A stretch of 12,382 nucleotides of DNA from Sphingobacteriaceae bacterium (GTDB taxonomy: Bacteria; Bacteroidota; Bacteroidia; B-17B0; Aurantibacillaceae). Shown piece by piece: positions 1-4,865 of this stretch (position 1 is its first letter; each line of letters opens with the position of its first letter). Under the pieces are notes generated by a model. That model did not search any database. It was not told the origin of the DNA and saw nothing but the letters and a program-made list of their open reading frames with translations. The stretch covers positions 1 through 12,382 of the forward strand of contig JANYCL010000426.1 in the NCBI GenBank assembly GCA_025360355.1, given 5' to 3'. A program made the position numbers and the translations under genes.

Positions 1-657
1 ATACTCTTCTCCGGGAATAGTAGCAATAGCTTCTTTATATAATCTTCTGGCGAGTGGACAATCAGGAATAGCAAGAGCATCATCACCTTGTTTATTCAGT
101 CCGCAAAATTTATTTATTAAGATCATTTCAGCTTCCTTTATTTTGGTAACGATTCCGGTACCGTATTCGGTGTACGTTGCATCATCATCAAAGTTTTTCA
201 ATTTTGGAGAATAAACAACTTTTACTAATGGTTCTTGTAAACCCTTGTAATCAATGCCGGGAAAAGGCTTCGCCATAATAAATCCACCAATAATTTCGAA
301 GGTTGGATGAAAGCTATTGTCGTTCTGAATATCCGTAGGAACCCCTGTTGTAACAATTTCGATCCTTTTAGGATTGCAGCCCGGCCACGAAACCGTTAAA
401 ATAAAAACATCGTTACCCGGAACCATAATTGCAAAATCCCCATCGGAATCGGTGGTACCTTGCCATACAGTTTTACCCTGTTTAGTGAGTACAAGGGATG
501 CGCCTCCTAAAGATTTTTCTTCTTTTTCCCATTTATAGGTGAGTTTCCAAGTGCGGCGTTCAACATGAGAATTTAACTTAACCGCCCAAGTATTATTATT
601 CTGAGCATAAGTAATCATGCTCAGCAGACATAAAAATAAAAGGCCGTGTTTTTTCAC
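1..657 (-). CDS. Secreted protein with carboxypeptidase-regulatory-like (CnaB-type) domain, C-terminus beyond left edge
   Basis: I translated this frame by hand: it is open from a GTG at 657 to the left edge (219 codons) with no stop. The GTG start is preferred because an in-frame TAA lies four codons upstream and the N-terminus (MKKHGLLFLCLLSMITYAQ) is a good signal peptide ending at A-Q, typical of Bacteroidota. An ATG start at codon 14 would destroy that signal. Residues about 45-105 (GGASLVLTKQGKTVW, then T-D-S-D-G-D-F, then L-T-V-S-W-P-G) have the pattern of carboxypeptidase-regulatory-like or CnaB-like beta-sandwich repeats, in which a modifier is followed by TDxDGxF. The next part (F-H-P-T-F-E-I, then PLVKVVYSPKLKNFDDD) resembles Bacteroidota cell-surface proteins of unknown role, some found near gliding and T9SS genes. 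The product is probably periplasmic or on the surface. The function is not recognisable and the C-terminus is outside the window. It lies 52 bp downstream of the 58-residue peptide gene; co-transcription is possible but unproven. Confidence 0.8.
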   Translation of the reverse strand, partial: MKKHGLLFLCLLSMITYAQNNNTWAVKLNSHVERRTWKLTYKWEKEEKSLGGASLVLTKQGKTVWQGTTDSDGDFAIMVPGNDVFILTVSWPGCNPKRIEIVTTGVPTDIQNDNSFHPTFEIIGGFIMAKPFPGIDYKGLQEPLVKVVYSPKLKNFDDDATYTEYGTGIVTKIKEAEMILINKFCGLNKQGDDALAIPDCPLARRLYKEAIATIPGEEY

Positions 658-709
658 GACCTTAAATTAATTAAATAGTTTGGTATTGAATTAACAAAAT
701 ATCAAAAAA

Positions 710-886
710 TTATTTAGTTTCATCATTATGGTCACTATCACAGTGATGATCATAATGTTCGTAACAACCGTGATGATGGCGGTATCCGTATTTATTAAAT
801 TGATCTTGTCCTAATGTCAGCATTAATGCCCCAAAAGTGATGCCGGCTGTTGCCAGTCCTATCAAAAAGCGTGATCCTCTTCTCAT
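710..886 (-). CDS. 58-residue His/Cys-rich membrane-anchored small protein
   Basis: This short gene runs from an ATG at 886 to a TAA at 710-712 and encodes 58 residues. Residues 1-6 are basic (MRRGSR), 7-26 form one hydrophobic helix (F-L-I-G-L to L-M-L-T-L-G), and about 30-58 form a hydrophilic tail dense in metal ligands: the tail holds seven His and two Cys, including HHHGC, HYDHHC and DSDH, plus several acidic residues. By the positive-inside rule the tail should face the periplasm. It starts 45 bp after the 128-residue membrane protein ends and is probably in the same transcription unit, placing it in the likely regulon of the ECF sigma factor nearby. Binding of zinc, copper or nickel is inferred from composition only; no known family is recognised. 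The helix could instead be a signal peptide. The basic start, helix and His tail make a chance ORF unlikely. Confidence 0.7.
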   Translation of the reverse strand: MRRGSRFLIGLATAGITFGALMLTLGQDQFNKYGYRHHHGCYEHYDHHCDSDHNDETK

Positions 887-931
887 GATTTCATTTTTTT
901 AAGTTTATGATATAGTGAACTTTGTTCTACT

Positions 932-1318
932 TTATTGGTTAGTTTTAGTTTCTTTTTCATCGTTTTCTTTTTCGGAAGTGTTTTTGCTACTCCAGTCTTT
1001 TTCGTCGTTGCAATTGTTCCAGTCCTTATCGTCATTGCAATTATATCTGCCGTAATGACCACAATGTCCTTGCCATTTATTCATTTTAATTTTAAGGGCA
1101 TCATAATCTTCCTGACTCATGTTCCTTACTTTATCAGCATAGGCCATGTAATATCGTGGCCCTCCCCAATGACTATGACGGCGCCAGAAGATCAAGCGCA
1201 TAACGCCTCCGATGATGCACATCCAGAATAAAAATTTTAAAAGCATAAAGGGTGCAAAAAATAAGGCGGTTCCTATTATTAGTCCACCAAAAATTGGTTT
1301 AAAGATCGAACGTTTCAT
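932..1318 (-). CDS. 128-residue two-helix membrane protein with Cys/His/acidic tail, likely ECF regulon member
   Basis: The start is placed at the ATG at 1318 (MKRSIFKPIFGG). The frame extends to an ATG at 1402, but that codon sits in the loop of a transcription terminator and the extension would run through the promoter, so it is rejected. Residues about 8-45 are strongly hydrophobic and probably form two membrane helices, followed by basic FWRRHSHW. Residues about 62-81 carry the motif N-M-S-Q-E-D-Y-D-A-L-K-I-K-M, also found in the 105-residue protein encoded beside the sigma factor. The last 50 residues are hydrophilic: GHCGHYGRYNC, then two tandem NCND[DE]KDW units, then a Lys/Glu/Thr-rich end. 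The Cys, His and Asp content suggests metal binding or redox sensing, but this is inference. A copy of the putative ECF promoter lies 29 bp upstream of the ATG. The 58-residue His-rich gene follows. Confidence 0.78.
   Translation of the reverse strand: MKRSIFKPIFGGLIIGTALFFAPFMLLKFLFWMCIIGGVMRLIFWRRHSHWGGPRYYMAYADKVRNMSQEDYDALKIKMNKWQGHCGHYGRYNCNDDKDWNNCNDEKDWSSKNTSEKENDEKETKTNQ
992..1045 (-). repeat. 27-bp tandem duplication inside the 128-residue protein gene
   Basis: Positions 992-1018 and 1019-1045 are adjacent 27-bp copies matching at 22 of 27 bases. They keep the reading frame and encode the doubled NCND[DE]KDW unit in the protein's hydrophilic tail. The divergence suggests an old in-frame duplication rather than a slippage hot spot. 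Confidence 0.75.
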
Positions 1319-1346
1319 TTTTTTATTTTTTAATTGGTTATATATT

Positions 1347-1373
1347 GGTAGACGAATATTGTCCGGTTTTACT
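1347..1373 (-). promoter_or_regulatory. Putative ECF sigma promoter for the 128- and 58-residue protein genes
   Basis: Reading the minus strand, AGTAAAA (1373-1367) is followed by 12 bases and then CGTCTACC (1354-1347). The same two blocks with the same spacing occur directly upstream of the sigma factor gene. CGTC-containing -10 boxes are typical of ECF sigma promoters. A transcript starting 6-8 bases after the -10 box would have a leader of roughly 20 bases before the ATG at 1318. The site lies just after the terminator of the preceding unit, as expected for a new transcription unit. Confidence 0.65.
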
Positions 1374-1385
1374 TCAATTATTTTC

Positions 1386-1412
1386 AAAAAAAAAGTCCGC
1401 ATTTGCGGACTT
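1386..1412 (-). terminator. Intrinsic terminator after the sigma factor operon
   Basis: AAGTCCGCA (1393-1401) and TGCGGACTT (1404-1412) are perfect inverted repeats. On the minus strand the stem is followed by an unbroken run of nine T (1394-1386, the first two shared with the stem base). This GC-rich stem plus U-tract is a textbook rho-independent terminator. It sits 22 bp after the stop of the 105-residue gene and separates the sigma unit from the next promoter. Confidence 0.88.
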
Positions 1413-1433
1413 AGTTACAGATCATAAACAGAA

Positions 1434-1751
1434 TTAGCATTTATTTCCCCAACGTTCTTTCATTTTTTCTTTAAAGGCATCTTTTTCTTCCGGGGTCATG
1501 TTAGCGAATTTATTTTTCCAGCGTGATGAACCTCTTTGGCCACCAAAACGGAATCCGCCAAATAATATTTTACAAAGAGCAAGTAATCCCATCGATTGCC
1601 AGAATGTAATTGTTGTAACGGGAATTAATCCCGGTAAAACAGCATTCCATAATAACATCACTATTGCAGTGAGTCCGAATATGCCTGCTATAACAGCGAG
1701 GAAAATAAAAAACCCTTTTATAAAACGGTTGTTGTTTGAGTTAAAACACAT
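1434..1751 (-). CDS. 105-residue two-helix membrane protein encoded beside the ECF sigma factor
   Basis: The protein has a short polar N-terminus (MCFNSNNNRF), a first hydrophobic helix at about residues 11-36 (FFIFLAVIAGIFGLTA and onward), a short turn (P-G-L-I-P-V-T-T), a second helix at about 46-68 (TFWQSMGLLALCKILFGGF), and a basic tail. The tail holds N-M-T-P-E-E-K-D-A-F-K-E-K-M and ends in GNKC. From memory, small proteins with an I-T-F-W-Q-x-[LM]-G-x-L-x-L-x-[KR]-I-L-F-G-G-F helix and a charged tail commonly lie next to Bacteroidota ECF sigma genes; their role is not settled. The tail motif recalls the LTxxQ-type helices of CpxP/Spy-like stress proteins, but only weakly. The gene starts 10 bp after the sigma stop, so co-transcription is nearly certain. 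A role as membrane regulator or anti-sigma factor is possible but inferred from position alone. No Shine-Dalgarno is visible. Confidence 0.85.
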   Translation of the reverse strand: MCFNSNNNRFIKGFFIFLAVIAGIFGLTAIVMLLWNAVLPGLIPVTTITFWQSMGLLALCKILFGGFRFGGQRGSSRWKNKFANMTPEEKDAFKEKMKERWGNKC

Positions 1752-1761
1752 AATTTTTATT

Positions 1762-2337
1762 TTAAGTATTAATAAATTCGTTATAAAGATCTTCTAATCG
1801 TAAACGCAAATGTTTTATTGCATAACCTTTACGACTGATAATTGTTTTTAATTTTTCTCCTGTTTTATCTGCAATTTGTTGTAAGGTCAGATCTTCAAGT
1901 TCATTCATAACAAAAACTTCTTTTTGTTTTTCGGGCAGTTCATCAAGTGCTTCCAGAAGTTGTTCCCAGAATAAATTTTTAAATTGTTTTAATTCGGGAT
2001 TATTATTGTCATCAGCTAAAAGTATTTCTTTGAAATTAATTTCGCCGTCATCGCTTTCATAACTGAAGTCTTCAATGTTCGCCGTTTTTTTCTTTCTGTA
2101 AAAATCTGTTATTCTGTTTCGGGCTACACTAAATAACCATCCGCTAACACTTCCTATTTCATCCAAATTTGTAATTTGACTAAAACGATACCAAACATCC
2201 TGCAAAACATCTTCTGCATCTTCGTTAGTTTTCACTTTGCCGCGTATGAACCCAAATAAACGGCTGCGGTATTCTGCTTCGGTACCTGCTATTAGCGTTT
2301 GTTTTTCAGCCATTGGGGTTGTTAAAATTGCCTCCAT
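1762..2337 (-). CDS. RNA polymerase sigma-70 factor, ECF subfamily
   Basis: This 191-residue protein is a typical-size ECF sigma factor that directs RNA polymerase to a small set of promoters. Region 2 spans about residues 22-85, with the core-binding motif DAEDVLQDVW (region 2.2) and the -10 recognition helix GWLFSVARNRITDFYRKKK (2.3-2.4). An acidic, Asn-rich linker follows (about 86-120). Region 4 (about 127-187) contains ALDELPEKQKEVF, then the helix-turn-helix L-T-L-Q-Q-I-A-D-K-T-G with the recognition helix I-I-S-R-K-G-Y-A-I. No extra C-terminal domain is present. The start could be M1 at 2337 or M9 at 2313 (MAEKQTL). The putative promoter ends so close to M1 that a transcript from it would be leaderless or begin after M1, which favours M9. 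The gene carries what is probably its own target promoter (autoregulation) and is followed by the 105-residue membrane protein gene. Confidence 0.95.
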   Translation of the reverse strand: MEAILTTPMAEKQTLIAGTEAEYRSRLFGFIRGKVKTNEDAEDVLQDVWYRFSQITNLDEIGSVSGWLFSVARNRITDFYRKKKTANIEDFSYESDDGEINFKEILLADDNNNPELKQFKNLFWEQLLEALDELPEKQKEVFVMNELEDLTLQQIADKTGEKLKTIISRKGYAIKHLRLRLEDLYNEFINT

Positions 2338-2343
2338 TAAGAG

Positions 2344-2370
2344 GGTAGACGAACGTAATGTTTTTTTACT
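2344..2370 (-). promoter_or_regulatory. Putative autoregulatory ECF promoter of the sigma factor gene
   Basis: On the minus strand AGTAAAA (2370-2364), 12 bases, then CGTCTACC (2351-2344) repeats the element found before the 128-residue protein gene. The two sites share ten bases exactly across the -10 block (TTCGTCTACC), seven across the -35-like block, and the spacing. The -10 box ends six bases before the ATG at 2337, so initiation would fall at or near that codon. Confidence 0.65.
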
Positions 2371-2399
2371 TTAAATTATCTGCTTTTTAGGAAAATGAC

Positions 2400-3290
2400 T
2401 CATTTCAAGGTCTCTGCCTGTATTAAATTCCCTTTTTCATCGTAGTATTTCCATTCTCCTGTTTTTTGAGGAATATTATCACTAGGATGCTTTCTTATAT
2501 GCTCAATTCCTTGCGGATCGAAAGTTGAAACATTTTCGAAGCCTTTAATTTGTTTGTACTGTCCTTTAGTTTTAAGAATACCGTTATCATAATACTCTTT
2601 ATACTCGCCAAACTCTGCACCGTATTTATAATTCGCTTCTTTTATTAAAGTCCCTTTGTCGTTATAAAATTTAGCAAGGCCTTCTTTTTTTACATCAACA
2701 GTTTTTCCCTCTTCTTTTATTTTAAAGTTGGGATGAAAATATTTATATGCTGAAGTTGTTTTAGCATCGTAAAGTGTTTCTTCCTCGTACAATTGAACTG
2801 TGTCACGGAATTTAAATTGTCCGTATCTTTTCGAATCACTGTATTGTCCGCTTTCAATAAGGTAGTAATTTTGTCCGGAATGTTTACGGTAGCATGTGAA
2901 ACTTCCATTATACAAACTATCTTTTATTTGATAAGTAAGACTATCGAACTCACCACGGCCTTTAGTTTCTTTTTCAAAATAAAATCCTACACCATTTTTC
3001 AGGATCTGAAGTCCGTCCTGTTGCCACATATTGATGCAGCGTGTTGGTAAACTTGTATTGCCTTTAGAAACAACTTGGAGGATCTCAGATTTTTTCTCGC
3101 CGTTCTTATAATAATAAACCCAAAAACCAATTGGTTTACATTCTTTCTCTTCTTTAACAGTAATGCATTGTTTTTGTCCTTTCCATTTTAATTGTCCTGA
3201 ATTGTAATAATCAAGATCCGGCTCAATGGTTTGAGAAGATAATTTTGAAAAAAGTAGACAAATGAATATGGATAAAAAAACCTTTTGCAT
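2400..3290 (-). CDS. Secreted MORN-repeat (YwqK-like) protein
   Basis: This 296-residue protein has an N-terminal signal peptide (MQKVFLSIFICLLFSKLSSQ; cleavage likely near S-S-Q). It then has a series of MORN_2-type beta-hairpin repeats. Recognisable units include YYNSGQLKWKGQ (about 28-39), GFWVYYYKNGEKKSE (about 55-69), S-G-Q-Y to Y-G-Q-F-K-F (about 145-165), G-L-A-K-F-Y-N-D-K-G-T-L-I-K-E-A-N-Y (about 204-221), GEYKEYYDNGILKTKGQY (about 228-245) and GEWKYYDEKGNLIQAE at the C-terminus. Databases often label such proteins YwqK-family antitoxins, but no toxin gene is adjacent here and an export signal argues against a cytoplasmic antitoxin role. The product is probably periplasmic or attached to the outer membrane; its function is unknown. 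It has its own start 91 bp after the DUF418 gene and ends 62 bp before the sigma gene. No terminator is evident, so read-through into the sigma gene is possible. Confidence 0.85.
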   Translation of the reverse strand: MQKVFLSIFICLLFSKLSSQTIEPDLDYYNSGQLKWKGQKQCITVKEEKECKPIGFWVYYYKNGEKKSEILQVVSKGNTSLPTRCINMWQQDGLQILKNGVGFYFEKETKGRGEFDSLTYQIKDSLYNGSFTCYRKHSGQNYYLIESGQYSDSKRYGQFKFRDTVQLYEEETLYDAKTTSAYKYFHPNFKIKEEGKTVDVKKEGLAKFYNDKGTLIKEANYKYGAEFGEYKEYYDNGILKTKGQYKQIKGFENVSTFDPQGIEHIRKHPSDNIPQKTGEWKYYDEKGNLIQAETLK

Positions 3291-3381
3291 TTTTTATTTA
3301 AAGATACTCAGTTTTTTGGTTTGGAAAAAGCTTAAGACCTTTTTCTAAAAACAAAAAGAAACAAAAGTGGTTAACAAGGAA

Positions 3382-4722
3382 TCAAATGCCCTCAACAATA
3401 TCTGAGGTTTTATTAAAACCCTTTCCATAAGTAAGGCGTTTCCATAACCATTCCAGTGGGCCCATTGTAAAAAATTTGAAATAAATCCAACAATAAGTAA
3501 TTTGCAGCAGCCAAATGATAACAACAAAAAGTAATAGCCCTTTAGCATAATATTCCCCGTAATGCCCTAAGCCAAATCCAAAAAAATAAAACGAACATAA
3601 AATGGTTTGCATAACGTAGTTAGTAAGAGCCATACGGCCAACATTAGCAAACAAGCCAAGAAAAGATTTTAACCAATTTACTTTGCATAATAATAGTAAA
3701 GCGGAAGCATAACCGACAGCTAATAAAATACGGGCAGGACTCTCGAACCAAAAAGTGCTAAAAGGCCGCCAGCTAAATTGCTCCCATAATTCAGCTTGCG
3801 TCCTAAACTGGAGTTTTAAGGATATGCACGTCATTATTATTCCAACAGGTATGCCCACAAAACATAAGAGTCGATACATATTAAATTTAAGTTTATACTC
3901 GAAAAAGCCCAGTTTAAATAAAGCCATGCCTAATAAAATTGTGGCAAATGTTTCCCAGAACTCAGTGTAGAAGCCTTGCGATTCGTACTCAAAAACTTCT
4001 TCAGAATGTTTATCAAAAACATCAAAGTAACCTGAATGATGAATTATGTAATCGTCTTTTATTTCTTTGATAATTTTATCAGCATTCTTTCTTGAGATTG
4101 GAATGTGTTGATTGAGAAGTTCTTGAAATTCTTCTCTTAACTTTTTTTGTTCTGCTGTTAATGTTTTGCCTTCTTTGAGTAATTGTGTTGTATGAGTGTA
4201 TTCTATTGATTTGTTTTTATTTTCATTAAAATGTTTGCCATTGTTATAGGTGAAAATAGTGAGAAATAGAAATGATATGCATAACATATAACGAACTCTT
4301 AGATTGCGGAAAGCAAAAAGCATTAAACCGCATAATGCGTATTCATATAATATGTCGCCTCCCCATAATAATATGTATCCGTCTATGATTCCAAATAATA
4401 ACATCCACATCATGCGGCGGGAGTAAGCATCTGCAACTGCAATAGAATTATCTTTTTTATTAGAAATAAATAACATAAGGCCTGCACCAAACAAAAGTGT
4501 AAACAAGCCGCGCATTTTACCACTCAGCAAAATACTTGAAGCTTTAAAAATAAAACCATTTATAGTTAATTTCCCGGCTATTGAATCATTCATTGCTATA
4601 AAAAATTCATTACCGGCAAAACCTGTAATGTTCATTAGTAGAATACCGAGTACGGCTACGCCACGAATAACATCCATGGCAACATTGCGGTTTTTAATTT
4701 GTACGGAAGAAATGGTTGACAT
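3382..4722 (-). CDS. DUF418 domain-containing (YeiB-like) integral membrane protein
   Basis: This 446-residue polytopic membrane protein is close to the usual length of the YeiB/DUF418 family. The N-terminal signature R-N-V-A-M-D-V-I-R-G-V-A-V-L-G-I-L-L-M-N (about residues 12-31) matches the family's conserved first helix. A central hydrophilic segment rich in Lys and Glu (about 160-245) lies between membrane blocks. The C-terminal DUF418 domain (about 280-435) has the characteristic GRMALTNYVMQT, the F-G-F-G-L-G-H-Y-G loop and MGPLEWLWKRLTYGK near the end. The family is related to acyltransferase-like membrane proteins (heparan-alpha-glucosaminide N-acetyltransferase / DUF1624), but its substrate is not established and I infer only a possible acyl-transfer or transport role at the inner membrane. 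It appears to be transcribed alone from the Bacteroidota-type promoter about 80 bp upstream. Confidence 0.93.
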   Translation of the reverse strand: MSTISSVQIKNRNVAMDVIRGVAVLGILLMNITGFAGNEFFIAMNDSIAGKLTINGFIFKASSILLSGKMRGLFTLLFGAGLMLFISNKKDNSIAVADAYSRRMMWMLLFGIIDGYILLWGGDILYEYALCGLMLFAFRNLRVRYMLCISFLFLTIFTYNNGKHFNENKNKSIEYTHTTQLLKEGKTLTAEQKKLREEFQELLNQHIPISRKNADKIIKEIKDDYIIHHSGYFDVFDKHSEEVFEYESQGFYTEFWETFATILLGMALFKLGFFEYKLKFNMYRLLCFVGIPVGIIMTCISLKLQFRTQAELWEQFSWRPFSTFWFESPARILLAVGYASALLLLCKVNWLKSFLGLFANVGRMALTNYVMQTILCSFYFFGFGLGHYGEYYAKGLLLFVVIIWLLQITYCWIYFKFFTMGPLEWLWKRLTYGKGFNKTSDIVEGI

Positions 4723-4802
4723 AATTGGGATTTAGTGCTTATTCAAAGTACTGCTATTTTACGCAATGGTTGCATGCTATTAGAAAAAAATGTAAAAAAT
4801 TT

Positions 4803-4833
4803 GCAAACATAGGAATATTTTAAGGAGGCAAAA
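4803..4833 (-). promoter_or_regulatory. Bacteroidota housekeeping-type promoter of the DUF418 gene
   Basis: On the minus strand TTTTG (4833-4829) is followed by 17 bases and then TATGTTTGC (4811-4803). This is a perfect match to the Bacteroidota -7 consensus TAnnTTTG with a proper -33 TTTG. Transcription would give a leader of roughly 75-80 bases before the ATG at 4722. A second perfect -7 box (TACTTTTGC, 4837-4829) overlaps the -33 element but has no clear -33 partner. Confidence 0.7.
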
Positions 4834-4865
4834 GTAAATAAGCGTTGATTCTGAACCGAAAAATA

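Noticed and set aside
917..927. Small palindrome GAAC-TTT-GTTC in the gap between the 128- and 58-residue genes.
   Set aside because: The stem is only four pairs with no U-tract; it could be an operator half-site pair, but nothing else supports this.
935..1231. A plus-strand open frame of 98 codons with a hydrophobic translation.
   Set aside because: It is antisense to the well-supported 128-residue gene and has no independent coding evidence; it looks like a shadow frame. The same applies to plus-strand frames within the adhesin, propeller and DUF418 genes.
1319..1402. An N-terminal extension of the 128-residue membrane protein starting at the ATG at 1402.
   Set aside because: That ATG lies in the loop of the intrinsic terminator and the extension runs through the putative ECF promoter. 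The shorter start at 1318 gives a normal basic N-terminus before a membrane helix.
3254..3259. A third GTCTAC-like box (minus strand).
   Set aside because: It lies inside the MORN protein's signal-peptide codons, lacks the preceding C and the AGTAAAA block, and is most likely chance.
2400..3290. Antitoxin role for the YwqK-like MORN protein.
   Set aside because: There is a clear export signal and no neighbouring toxin gene; the label used for such proteins is not functional evidence.
3324..3345. Possible terminator hairpin GAAAAAG / CTTTTTC between the DUF418 and MORN genes.
   Set aside because: The stem has only two G-C pairs, the loop is eight bases and no T-run follows on the minus strand.
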